A stretch of DNA of 64,000 bases from Burkholderia seminalis DSM 23518 (GCF_902832885.1 NZ_CADFDK010000008.1:1-64000), one strand, 5' to 3'; counted from the first letter of the stretch, positions 1-7,345 are shown. A program made the numbers and translations. The notes: generated by a model not told the origin, from the letters alone.

Positions 1-44
1 TGCCGCCAGCGTTCAATCTGAGCCAGGATCAAACTCTTCAGTTC
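1..44 (-). rRNA. rrs: 16S ribosomal RNA, 5' end only (partial)
   Basis: Read on the minus strand, this stretch contains the universal bacterial 16S start AGAGTTTGATCCTGGCTCAG followed by ATTGAACGCTGGCGGCA. Aligning with the E. coli mature 5' end puts the first mature base near position 44. The rest of the gene lies outside the window. Upstream come a boxA and two tandem promoters, so this is the head of an rRNA operon transcribed out of the window. Confidence 0.97.
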
Positions 45-219
45 AAACCTGTTACTGTTTTCGGTTCGGTTAAGAACCGGTCGCTCACTCAAAGCTGACA
101 GGAATATGAATCACTTCATAAACCTGACTTACTTTAGTGTGAGACTCTTGATACTTTCGCTATCTGATCCGAGGATCAGCTCGCTGTCATCAAGCGCCCA
201 CACTTATCGGCTGTTAATT

Positions 220-230
220 TTTAAAGAGCA
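220..230 (-). promoter_or_regulatory. boxA antitermination element in the rrn leader
   Basis: The minus strand reads TGCTCTTTAAA inside an AT-rich leader, between the proximal promoter and the 16S gene. This is the conserved boxA core recognised by NusB/NusE during rRNA antitermination. Its place in the leader fits that role. Confidence 0.85.
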
Positions 231-289
231 ATCTGCGAGGAACTTCGTGTTTCCCGGCAGCGCTGCGTTTTCAGCAGCAGAGAAGCGAG

Positions 290-318
290 ATTATCAACCG
301 TTTTTTGAGACTCGTCAA
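290..318 (-). promoter_or_regulatory. rrn promoter P2 (sigma70)
   Basis: The minus strand carries TTGACG (318-313), a 17-base spacer, and GATAAT (295-290), a near-consensus sigma70 promoter. AT-rich sequence immediately upstream may act as an UP element. Transcription would start near position 283, about 240 bases before the mature 16S end. Confidence 0.85.
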
Positions 319-453
319 CAACTTTTTTAACTACTTCGTTGCGACGACTGCGGTTTAATTTCGCGTGCGCTGGAATCGATAAAACCGACTTCAACAGCAC
401 CGCTTCCCTCTTCTTCCCCCGCGCCGTGTTTCGGTTAGCGCGAAAGAGGCGTG

Positions 454-482
454 ATTCTATGCATCTGCCCCGGTCTCCGCAA
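454..482 (-). promoter_or_regulatory. rrn promoter P1 (sigma70), distal
   Basis: The minus strand carries TTGCGG (482-477), exactly 17 bases, then TAGAAT (459-454). An A/T-rich tract at 483-505 could be an UP element. With the proximal promoter it forms a tandem P1/P2 arrangement typical of rRNA operons. I see no gene elsewhere in 45-619: the interval is leader, promoters and a short spacer before the b561 gene. Confidence 0.7.
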
Positions 483-619
483 CCCCTTTTGTGAAATATT
501 TTTGACATGCTAGGGCGGAGACCGCTCAGCCTTCCCGGTGCTCGTATACAGGCGACACGGCAGGCGCAGCCTCGGTCGCCCTTGAACAGCCCCGCCGCAT
601 CGAACGCAACTTCCGTCGA

Positions 620-1150
620 TTACCGCCCCACCATCGCCCTCACCACGCCGTCCCGCCGAATCAGCCCGTGATACAGCGCCGCGGCAAAGTGCGCGAGGAA
701 CGTCAGGAAGAACAGATACGCGAGCACGCGATGCGCGACCCGGAGCCACGCGAACGTCACCGGATCAGCCGACACCAGCGCCGGCAGCTGTACACCGCCG
801 CCCAGCGTCACCGGATACCCGCCCGCCGACAGCATCGCCCAGCCGATCAGCGGCATCGCGACCATCAGCGCATACAGCACGAGATGCGACCCGTGCGCGG
901 CCACCTTCTGCCACCACGGCAGATCCTCGGGCAACGCGGGCGGCTTCGACAGCACCCGCACCACGATCCGCACGCACACGAGCACCAGCACGGCCACACC
1001 CAGCGGCTTGTGAATCGCCACCAGGATCTCGTGCCGTTCGGAAACGGACGCCACCATCCCCACGCCGATGAACAGCATCGCGAGGATCATCGCGGCCATC
1101 ACCCAGTGCAGCAGCCGCGCCGGCAAACCAAACGTCGTAGAAGCCTTCAT
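620..1150 (-). CDS. cytochrome b561 family protein
   Basis: The product is about 176 residues with four predicted membrane helices, the layout of the small b561 family that uses membrane haem b to pass electrons from quinol. Histidines in the helices (LLHW near the N-terminus, AIHKP, HGSHLVLY and AHRVLAYLFF) are likely haem ligands. The ATG at 1150 overlaps the stop of the catalase-like gene upstream (TGATG); an in-frame GTG lies three bases earlier. The coupling suggests that this b561 feeds electrons to the membrane-anchored peroxidase encoded upstream (inference). Both genes sit behind an ECF-type promoter at 2284-2311. Confidence 0.9.
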   Translation of the reverse strand: MKASTTFGLPARLLHWVMAAMILAMLFIGVGMVASVSERHEILVAIHKPLGVAVLVLVCVRIVVRVLSKPPALPEDLPWWQKVAAHGSHLVLYALMVAMPLIGWAMLSAGGYPVTLGGGVQLPALVSADPVTFAWLRVAHRVLAYLFFLTFLAHFAAALYHGLIRRDGVVRAMVGR

Positions 1151-2244
1151 CACCGTCCCTCCGAACTCAACCTGGCCACGCCGGCCACCCCGGCCTCTTC
1201 ACTCGTGCGCCGCAGATACGAATCCGCATACGCCGCCGAGCGCGCCGCCAGCAGCGGATCGCCCGACACCTGGATCCCTTGCGGCAGCACCGTCGGGTCG
1301 TAATTCACGTCGCGGCACGGGCCGCTGTCCTGTGCCTCGACGCGGTCGAGCACGAGCGTGCCCGCGTCGATCGTCGTACGCTGCGCGGGCCAGACCTTCG
1401 TCGCGTCGTCCACCGGGTCGCCGGGCTCCGCCAGCGTGACCAGCAGCTTCCACTTCTGCGGGCCAGCCGCGATGCGCTGCGTCACGTCCTGCTGCAGGAC
1501 GTTCGGATCCGCGGCCGTCGCGACGTCGCCGGCGCCGGCCGTCTGCTCCGGCACGACGCGCCACCGCACCGCCTGGCGCTTGCCGGCCGCGTCGACGAAG
1601 TAGAACGCGTTCAATCCGTAATAGCTTTCGGTGACGTAGCTCGCGCTCGGCTTCGCACCCTTCACCCATTGCAGGAACGCGCCCGCCTCCGGATGCGCGC
1701 CAAAGAACGCCTTCACTTTCGCCGGATCGGGCTTGCCCGTCTTCGGATCAGGGCGGGTCGCGAGCGTCTGCTCATAGAATGCCTGCGGCGTCGCGACCGG
1801 AAACACCGGCATCGCGTTCATCCCGGTCCGCCATTGCTCGCCGTCCGGCGCGGTGAGCTTCAGCGCGAGGCTGCGGATCGGCACGCTGCTGTCGGGCGCG
1901 TACGGATTCCCGCCCGGCAGCGCGAAGCGCCCGACCACCGGCGTGCGCACCGCGTTGAAGAACGGCGCGACCGAATACGCGCTCGCGGCGCCGTTGCCCT
2001 CGAAGTAGCCGGTCACGCACACGCCCTTCGCGTGATTGCGCCGGAAGCCGGGATGGACGCCGCTGTTGGTCTGCAGCGCGTCGACGAGCCGCTGCGGGGT
2101 CAGACGGGCCGGTGCGAGCCAGCCGCCCGCATAACCGAACGCGACGGCCACGCCGGCCACCGCGCCGCCGATCACGGCCCAGCGCCACCACCCGCGCCCT
2201 CGCCCGGGCTCGCGCTGCGGCGAAGAAGAGGAAGATTGCTTCAT
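1150..2244 (-). CDS. catalase-family peroxidase, membrane-anchored (SrpA-like)
   Basis: The 364-residue product has an Arg/Gly-rich cytoplasmic start, one N-terminal membrane helix (residues about 20-42), then a compact catalase-fold domain. The motif HPGFRRNHAKG near residue 65 resembles the haem-side histidine region of minimal catalases, and GNPYAPDSSVPIRSLALK and ESYYGLNAFYFVD also fit the family. It is much shorter than classical catalases (480 or more), as expected for catalase-related peroxidases. Periplasmic peroxide detoxification is the likely role. It is co-transcribed with cytochrome b561 and divergent from an ECF sigma factor whose promoter motif is duplicated in front of this gene. 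Confidence 0.9.
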   Translation of the reverse strand: MKQSSSSSPQREPGRGRGWWRWAVIGGAVAGVAVAFGYAGGWLAPARLTPQRLVDALQTNSGVHPGFRRNHAKGVCVTGYFEGNGAASAYSVAPFFNAVRTPVVGRFALPGGNPYAPDSSVPIRSLALKLTAPDGEQWRTGMNAMPVFPVATPQAFYEQTLATRPDPKTGKPDPAKVKAFFGAHPEAGAFLQWVKGAKPSASYVTESYYGLNAFYFVDAAGKRQAVRWRVVPEQTAGAGDVATAADPNVLQQDVTQRIAAGPQKWKLLVTLAEPGDPVDDATKVWPAQRTTIDAGTLVLDRVEAQDSGPCRDVNYDPTVLPQGIQVSGDPLLAARSAAYADSYLRRTSEEAGVAGVARLSSEGR

Positions 2245-2283
2245 GAATGCGCTCCCGATCGTCAGATCATTGTCGAACCCGCT

Positions 2284-2311
2284 TAGGACGCCGCCCGCGC
2301 CGCTTTATTCC
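2284..2311 (-). promoter_or_regulatory. ECF-type promoter for the peroxidase/b561 operon
   Basis: The minus strand reads GGAATAA (2311-2305), 14 bases, then CGTCCTA (2290-2284). The same two blocks with the same 14-base spacing occur on the plus strand at 2338-2365 in front of the sigma factor gene. The predicted leader to the ATG at 2244 is about 33 bases. Confidence 0.75.
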
Positions 2312-2337
2312 CCGAAAAAATTTTTCCTATGCTGGAG

Positions 2338-2365
2338 GGAATAATCGATGCCGGCCGACGTCCTA
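2338..2365 (+). promoter_or_regulatory. ECF-type promoter for the sigma/anti-sigma operon
   Basis: GGAATAA (2338-2344), 14 bases, CGTCCTA (2359-2365). It matches the divergent copy at 2284-2311 in both hexamer-like blocks and in spacing. This implies that one sigma factor drives both arms and autoregulates. The leader to the ATG at 2403 would be about 31 bases. Confidence 0.75.
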
Positions 2366-2402
2366 CGCGGCATCCACGACCCTTTCGGCAACCGGCCCGG
2401 CC

Positions 2403-2924
2403 ATGCCCTCCACCGCCCTCGACGACGAAGCATTACGCGAACTCATCCCCAGGCTGCGACGCTTCGCGCTCTGGCTGGCGCGCGATGTCCATGCGGCCGA
2501 CGATCTCGTCCAGTCGACGCTCGAGCGCGCGCTATCGCGCTGGACGAGCCGTCGCGACGACGCATCGCTGCGCAGCTGGCTCTTCACGATCCTGTATCGG
2601 CAATTCCTCGACGGGAAACGCAGCGCGAAGCGCTACGCGTGGCTGCTCGGCCGCATCCAGGACGACGACGAAGCGCATTGGCCCTCCGCCGAACGCGAAT
2701 TCACGGCGCGCGCGACGCTCGAAGCGTTCGGCCGGCTCCCGGACGAGCAGCGCAGCCTGTTGCTGCTCGTCGCGGTCGAGGGCTTCACCTATCAGGAAGC
2801 CGCCGACCTGCTGGAGGTGCCGATCGGCACCGTGATGTCGCGGCTCTCCCGCGCGCGCCAGGCGCTGCGCCAGCTCAGCGACGGCGAGCTTCCCGCTCCC
2901 TCCTTGCGATTGATGAAGAAATGA
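2403..2924 (+). CDS. ECF RNA polymerase sigma factor
   Basis: The product is 173 residues with the two ECF regions. Region 2 includes LVQSTLERALSRW and SLRSWLFTILYRQFLDGKR; region 4 includes LPDEQRSLLLLVAVEGFTYQ, then EAADLLEVPIGTVMSRLSRA, a helix-turn-helix that reads the -35 element. The start at 2403 gives normal ECF length; the open frame runs further 5' but without family similarity. It overlaps the next gene by ATGA, which is typical for a sigma/anti-sigma pair. The duplicated GGAATAA/CGTCCTA promoters suggest that it controls itself and the divergent peroxidase operon. Confidence 0.93.
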   Translation: MPSTALDDEALRELIPRLRRFALWLARDVHAADDLVQSTLERALSRWTSRRDDASLRSWLFTILYRQFLDGKRSAKRYAWLLGRIQDDDEAHWPSAEREFTARATLEAFGRLPDEQRSLLLLVAVEGFTYQEAADLLEVPIGTVMSRLSRARQALRQLSDGELPAPSLRLMKK

Positions 2925-3679
2925 ACACGCCTCCGAACGAACACGACCTTCACGCCTATGTCGACGGCCAGCTCGACGACGACGCACGCGCCGCGGTCGA
3001 GCGCTATCTCGCGCTGCATCCGGAGCGCGCGGAACAGGTGAAGCAATGGCAGCAGGATGCGCAGCGGTTGCGGGCCGCGCTGGAAAGCGTGCGGATGCCG
3101 CCCGACAACCCCGCGCTGGATCCGGCGGCGATTCGCGGCCGGCGCGCGGAACGCTCGCGGATGCGGTTCGCGATGGCGGCTTCGTTCGTGTTCTGCGTCG
3201 GGCTCGGGACGTTCGGCGGATGGCAGGCGCGCGGGTGGAACGCGGCGCCGCCCATCGCGCCGATGAGCGATGCGGTCACGGCTTACCGGATGATGGTGGT
3301 CGATCAGACGGCCAAGGTCGACTACCGGCCGACCGGTGCGGGCGATTTGCAGGGATGGCTCACCAAAGGCGTGGGCGCATCGGCGAAGCTACCGGATTTG
3401 AGCGCGGCGGGGTTCCGGCCGGTCGGCGGGCGGTTGTTCACGACGGACAGCGGCGCCACGGCCGCGATGGTGCTCTATCAGGATGACGCCGGGCAGACGC
3501 TGAGCTTTTATCTCCGGCCGGCGGAATCGGAACATCGGCTGCTGCCGAATGGGCAACGCATGGATGGCGCGCTGCTGGCGCGGTATGGGTCGGTGAACGG
3601 GCTCAACTATGCGGTGGTCGGGCCGGCGGGGAGTCTCGGGGAAAAGGCGGTCGTGCAGGCGCTTGATCAGCAGACTTGA
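2921..3679 (+). CDS. membrane anti-sigma factor
   Basis: The product is 252 residues. The N-terminal cytoplasmic part (DLHAYVDGQLDDDARAAVERYL) is the helical anti-sigma domain seen in many ECF partners, but the HxxxCxxC zinc motif is absent, so it is not a classic ZAS protein. One membrane helix lies near residues 84-105, followed by a periplasmic domain of about 145 residues that could sense an extracytoplasmic signal. Translation is coupled to the sigma gene (ATGA overlap). It probably holds the sigma factor inactive until periplasmic stress (inference from family and context). Confidence 0.85.
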   Translation: MNTPPNEHDLHAYVDGQLDDDARAAVERYLALHPERAEQVKQWQQDAQRLRAALESVRMPPDNPALDPAAIRGRRAERSRMRFAMAASFVFCVGLGTFGGWQARGWNAAPPIAPMSDAVTAYRMMVVDQTAKVDYRPTGAGDLQGWLTKGVGASAKLPDLSAAGFRPVGGRLFTTDSGATAAMVLYQDDAGQTLSFYLRPAESEHRLLPNGQRMDGALLARYGSVNGLNYAVVGPAGSLGEKAVVQALDQQT

Positions 3680-3753
3680 AGTGGCCGGTTGGCGGTCAGC
3701 GGTGGCCGTCAGCGCCTTTTGCGGTCGGCCCGGCGGGCTTGAACGGGCGCACG

Positions 3754-3807
3754 CTCACCACTCCCTTGCACAGCGTTTCGACTGTCTTTCCCCGGTTGTT
3801 ATGCACA
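3754..3807 (-). repeat. DnaA-box-ended repeat, copy 1 of 6
   Basis: On the plus strand the copy reads CTCACC, then GCACAGCGTTTCGA, then 15 unconserved bases, ending in TTATGCACA, a full match to the DnaA box pattern TTATNCACA. The spacing between the blocks is the same as in the other copies. Confidence 0.6.
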
Positions 3808-3826
3808 TTGAGGCAACGTCGGCGCC

Positions 3827-3878
3827 CTCACCTTTGAAATCACAGGGTTTCGAGTCGCCGCGGAACAGGATGTCCACA
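3827..3878 (-). repeat. DnaA-box-ended repeat, copy 2 of 6
   Basis: CTCACC, then CACAGGGTTTCGA, 15 bases, then ATGTCCACA. The first spacer is one base shorter than in the other copies. It lies 19 bases after copy 1 in the same orientation. Confidence 0.6.
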
Positions 3879-3914
3879 TCGATCATGGGTAAGCGATCTG
3901 GCTTCCGAGGTGGA

Positions 3915-4526
3915 CTACGATCCTGTTCGTCCTGGTAGAACAGCCGCCGATATCTGGCTACCGGCAAGCATCTTGTTTGCTCGGCGCACAAACACCCAGT
4001 GCCAAACCCAGAGGAAAACCGCAACGCCGCCGGCGATGGCGCCCATGGTATTCGGTATCAACGAAACAACCTGCGCAAGACACCACCCGATGCCGCTGAT
4101 CCGGCCGAACGAGCGCAAACCCGACAGAGCGGGATTGATACGAGACTCCGCTTCCAGCGACTTCGCAACGTTGGAAATAATGAAGAAGTCCTCGATGAAG
4201 TTGTACGGCAAGAGGAACATGAGCCAGACGCTGTTAGGTTCGGCCGCACGCGATCCCTGGTTAACCGATTTCAGGGTAGTCCGGAGGTCGCTCGCGTAGG
4301 CATAGACCAGAGCCAGGAAAACCGTGATGGCGACGATGCCGCCGATTGTCCCAAGCCTATCCATTTCGCCGAGAATGCCTCCGTCTTCCGAGGGACGGAT
4401 AAGCGGATAGGCAAGCCCAAAGGCAATGGGGATGCTCAGAATGGCTTTGAGAACGGTCCGGGCAGTTGCGCTCATGTGTATCGGATCGATAGCTGCGTTG
4501 TCACCGGCAGCATAGCGAACGATCAT
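3915..4526 (-). CDS. hypothetical integral membrane protein
   Basis: The product is 203 residues with four likely membrane segments: TVLKAILSIPIAFGLAYPLI, GIVAITVFLALVYAYA, a loop with PNSVWLMFLLPYNFIEDFFI, and GAIAGGVAVFLWVWHWVFV. I do not recognise a family. An internal ATG at 4475 (MSATARTVL) is an alternative start; the upstream ATG has GCGAGG just before it, so I kept 4526. It sits alone, flanked by copies 2 and 3 of the repeat, in a patch that looks less GC-biased than its surroundings. Acquisition by transfer is possible but unproven. Confidence 0.6.
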   Translation of the reverse strand: MIVRYAAGDNAAIDPIHMSATARTVLKAILSIPIAFGLAYPLIRPSEDGGILGEMDRLGTIGGIVAITVFLALVYAYASDLRTTLKSVNQGSRAAEPNSVWLMFLLPYNFIEDFFIISNVAKSLEAESRINPALSGLRSFGRISGIGWCLAQVVSLIPNTMGAIAGGVAVFLWVWHWVFVRRANKMLAGSQISAAVLPGRTGS

Positions 4527-4665
4527 CCTCGCTAGGCGACTTTGTCCTGGTATATGCCGCCTTCTCTCGCGACGCTAGCCGAGTCGGTGTCTGAACCGCA
4601 CCGGGAATCGTGGAGGCCAGTTGGTTTAATCGTGGTGACGCTGCATGCGGATATCGTTCGGCTCG

Positions 4666-4718
4666 CTCACCTTGGGTCTGCACAGCGTTTCGAGTTGCAT
4701 GGAAGCGCGATATCCACA
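4666..4718 (-). repeat. DnaA-box-ended repeat, copy 3 of 6
   Basis: CTCACC, 8 bases, GCACAGCGTTTCGA, 15 bases, then GATATCCACA, which is one mismatch from the DnaA box TTATCCACA. Confidence 0.65.
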
Positions 4719-4760
4719 ACCCGTGAGGTGGTGCAAACATCCTCGCCGAATTCGCGTACC

Positions 4761-4813
4761 CTCACCCGTTGAATGCACAGGGTTTCGAGTGTCTTGGCTG
4801 CTCGATATCCACA
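4761..4813 (-). repeat. DnaA-box-ended repeat, copy 4 of 6
   Basis: CTCACC, 8 bases, GCACAGGGTTTCGA, 15 bases, GATATCCACA. Its final block is identical to that of copy 3. Confidence 0.65.
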
Positions 4814-4924
4814 CGGAATTCAACCACGGTGGATCGCGCGGAAACTACCGCATCATCGGCCCTGTTCCGGAAAGCCCTGCCAGACAGGGCATTCGGGCCG
4901 ATTCGTGTGGTTGAATGCAAGGCG

Positions 4925-4978
4925 CTCACCCGTTCGATGCACAGCGATTCGACTTGTTGGGTGTGCGAGTTGTCCACA
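4925..4978 (-). repeat. DnaA-box-ended repeat, copy 5 of 6
   Basis: CTCACC, 8 bases, GCACAGCGATTCGA, 15 bases, then TTGTCCACA. The interior 15 bases differ from the other copies while the spacing is unchanged. Confidence 0.6.
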
Positions 4979-5139
4979 TGCGGCTCGCCGGCAAGTGCAC
5001 GAACGTGATGCACCTTCCCCCGGCGTTCGCATCATGGAGCCGGCAGTTCTCCGCTCAGTCGTGCGCTCGCGCATCCGGATCGGCTTGTCACGGTCCGAAT
5101 TCGCCGGGATCCGCTCCCGACTTGCGATCCGGGTACATG

Positions 5140-5193
5140 CTCACCATTTACGCGCACAGCGTTTTGTGTCGTTTTGTGCGGCAGTTATCCACA
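5140..5193 (-). repeat. DnaA-box-ended repeat, copy 6 of 6
   Basis: CTCACC, 8 bases, GCACAGCGTTTTGT, 15 bases, ending in TTATCCACA, a perfect DnaA box. This copy lies just 3' of the frameshifted gene at 5227-5543. Confidence 0.55.
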
Positions 5194-5226
5194 CGCGAAG
5201 GTCGACCAACTTCACGGCATCCGCAG

Positions 5227-5543
5227 TCACTTGGTTCGATAAACCCCGAGAATTTCGCCGGTTTCCGGAGAAACGACATACTGGATCGACGTCCCAAGCG
5301 GACTCGCATTGCCGAGCCCACGCATGCCGGGCGGCATCTTCGCACGAACGTCACGCTGATGACGTGATCCTCGGGCGTTGGATGCGCCCTGGCTTCGCTT
5401 TCGTCTTCGATGCAGATCTCGAAGTTGTGCAGATCCTGCCCGGTCGTCGCGAAGTCGTCATAGGCGGCCTTCAGACCGAGCAGCGTCGCGGTATTGAGCC
5501 GGACGGAACAGCGATCGATCCTGCCGAAATTCAGCTTGCTCAT
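5227..5543 (-). pseudogene. small protein linked to the immunity gene, frameshifted
   Basis: The frame opens at 5543 (MSKLNFGRIDRCSV) and reads well to ISVTFVR. It then loses protein character and runs into the repeat region. Moving one frame at about 5340 restores a clean C-terminus (KMPPGMRGLGNASPLG, then QYVVSPETGEILGVYRTK) ending with TGA at 5229-5227. One extra A in the GAAGA run would join the two parts into about 105 residues. It starts 15 bases after the immunity-like gene, so the two form an operon. I do not recognise the family; a second immunity or accessory protein is a guess. A sequencing error is as likely as a true mutation. Confidence 0.6.
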
Positions 5544-5558
5544 GGTGTTCTCTGGATA

Positions 5559-6503
5559 TCACGGGTTCGGGCTCGTCTGCGACGCTTGCCGTAGCTCGAG
5601 GAAATACTGTGATTCGTCGTGGATGACGCCGTCCGCGTATCGCTTGTCTTCCCACAGCAGTCGCCAGCGTGTCTTGACGGACACTCTCGTGTCGTAATCT
5701 CTGAGGTTCGGCGCGCGTATATCGCGAATGAGGTAATTGAAACAGCCGTTGCCGTGCAGGCTGCGATCGCCGATCGGCACAATACCCAGCAATTTCGATT
5801 GCTCGACAGCAACCGGTTCCCAGATGCCGTCGCAAGGCACCTTCTCGCCCGTCTTGATCACCGTGCCGACTGGTTCCGGAACCTCGGGCAAGTCCTCCGG
5901 AAACACTGGATACGGAAGCGTGTAGAAGGTGTTCTCGTATGCCCTCGGAGACAACAGCAGCCCTACCGAGCGCAGTTGCGCCAGATCGCTGTTCAAACTC
6001 GACGGCTCGAACGGAGCACTCTCCATCTGGTATTCCGATGCGTGCAGCAGTTGGGCCAGCGCGTCAACCTTCGGCGGATAGGGGGCGAACTGCGTACCAC
6101 GCTCCCAGTAGTCGTAATGAGGGAAGAAATGCGCGTTCAAATAGTTAGACCGATCGACTGCGTATTGCAGGGGCTGGCCGCGCTGCCAGACAAACCGGTA
6201 CCCGCGAGCCAGTTCCGGTAATCCTCGATCGTAAGCGGCGAGTACTTCGAAGATGGTTGGCAGATGGTCTGCCGGCACGAGCTCCTGATCGTCTTCAGGC
6301 CAAGTCTTCACCGCGTTCTCGTATTCGTTCGCGAAGATCGCAAACGCATCGCGCTTCCGCTTCCAGAGCGAATAACTAGTCAGACGTTGCAGCAGCCAGA
6401 AAATCCTGCGCCGCGTCGCGTCATCCGCCATGTCGTACTGCTTGATCGTATCCGTCATCTCTGCCAGCTCTTTCATTCGGTTGCATCGCTCCGTTGAAAG
6501 CAT
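5559..6503 (-). CDS. putative Imm71/Imm72-like immunity protein
   Basis: The product is 314 residues, soluble and mostly helical, with no signal peptide. The N-terminal RRRIFWLLQRLTSYSLWKRK and the C-terminal GTVIKTGEKVPCDGIWEPV resemble, from memory, Imm71/Imm72 immunity proteins, which neutralise polymorphic or type VI toxins. No toxin gene lies in the window, so this may be an orphan immunity gene kept against neighbours. In-frame ATGs at 6476 and 6458 are alternative starts; none has a strong ribosome binding site. It heads a two-gene unit with the frameshifted 5227-5543 gene. The family call is moderate; a hypothetical protein is the fallback. Confidence 0.55.
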   Translation of the reverse strand: MLSTERCNRMKELAEMTDTIKQYDMADDATRRRIFWLLQRLTSYSLWKRKRDAFAIFANEYENAVKTWPEDDQELVPADHLPTIFEVLAAYDRGLPELARGYRFVWQRGQPLQYAVDRSNYLNAHFFPHYDYWERGTQFAPYPPKVDALAQLLHASEYQMESAPFEPSSLNSDLAQLRSVGLLLSPRAYENTFYTLPYPVFPEDLPEVPEPVGTVIKTGEKVPCDGIWEPVAVEQSKLLGIVPIGDRSLHGNGCFNYLIRDIRAPNLRDYDTRVSVKTRWRLLWEDKRYADGVIHDESQYFLELRQASQTSPNP

Positions 6504-6522
6504 CGATCAATCACGCACGGCA

Positions 6523-6799
6523 TCAATGCAGTTCGATGACGTACTGCCCCGGCTCGTGCGATGTAATCGAACGACGCCAGCGCCTCAGCGTAGTCAATGA
6601 TTCGATCATCTACCTGTGCCCCTCATCAGCCGGTTCATGCCGTCATGAATCGCTCGCCCTTGTAGCGGCAACACAGGACCTCCGCTTCCGGGATCGACAT
6701 GCGTTGCTCGAACACGATGTCGCCCGGGTGTTGCCGCATCCGATGCACGACTGCGTCGATATCGAGCGTGTCGAGCCCGGTCAACGAGGAATCGGTCAT
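6523..6799 (-). pseudogene. degraded small gene remnant
   Basis: From an ATG at 6799 the minus strand encodes MTDSSLTGLDTLDIDAVVHR onward to RYKGERFMTA and stops at 6635. A different frame shortly after gives LTTLRRWRRSITSHEPGQYV and ends at 6523-6525. The two pieces look like the body and tail of one protein broken by indels. The family is unknown. It lies upstream of the immunity-like gene and may be debris of another immunity gene. Confidence 0.3.
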
Positions 6800-6961
6800 G
6801 TGCCGTGAGCCTGGCCGTCGGGCCTTTGCATTCTGAATGCCCGCGATTCTACAGACATGGGGACTCACGCACTGCTCGGACGTATCACAGCCTTTCGCTT
6901 CGTTCCTCTGCCCGCCGCACGCAGTGCATATCCCGAGCAGATCACAGTCGGCGGACTGTGC

Positions 6962-7222
6962 TTATCCAAAGGTGTTAACAGGGTTCGTATATATACGTAG
7001 TGATAGTTAACAAGTCCTGTGGCCCACGGTGGATAACCTCCGTAACGCACTGAATCTTCGACATGAAGCGAAATGCATAACCCTGGGTGAGCGACGTGAA
7101 CAGCGCCCGGCAGCACAGAACAACTCTTCGTCGATTCGCCGCTTCGCCGACCTATCCTCAATCATTCCACTGTGAATCCAGAGGCTTGCCGGACGGTTAT
7201 CCAGAGGGCAATGTGGATAACA
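6962..7222 (+). repeat. DnaA-box-rich intergenic element, copy A
   Basis: In order the element holds TTATCCAAA (6962), an AT-rich core GTATATATACGTAGT (6987-7001), three bases, AGTTAACAA (7005-7013), the box GGTGGATAA (7029-7037), and an inverted pair GGTTATCCAG and GTGGATAACA (7195-7222, 8-base spacer). A diverged copy in the opposite orientation lies at 54424-54671. No gene is evident here. The rest of 6504-7386 contains only the remnant above and the tRNA promoter. Confidence 0.65.
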
Positions 7223-7345
7223 CCACAGCGCATCGACGCGTTTTGCTGTGACGCGAGCACGTGAAGCCAACGTTCCCGGCATCGCCAGACACCATCGATC
7301 GTCAGCATCCACACGCGCCGTTTCAAAAAATTTTCACGAAGGGGC

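Larger units (their letters stand above)
4527..5226. other. intergenic stretch with four repeat copies, no convincing gene
   Basis: This 700-base interval has short open frames on both strands but none with family features or a ribosome binding site. What it does hold is copies 3 to 6 of the DnaA-box-ended repeat, all in one orientation. The sequence between copies is not obviously related from one copy to the next. Confidence 0.6.

Noticed and set aside
3754-5193. The six repeats as a CRISPR array
   Set aside because: Intervals between copies are irregular (about 20 to 790 bases), the repeat units are degenerate, and no cas gene is near.
6865-7161. 98-residue minus-strand frame near the tRNA
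   Set aside because: It spans the AT-rich core and DnaA-like boxes of copy A and has no protein character.
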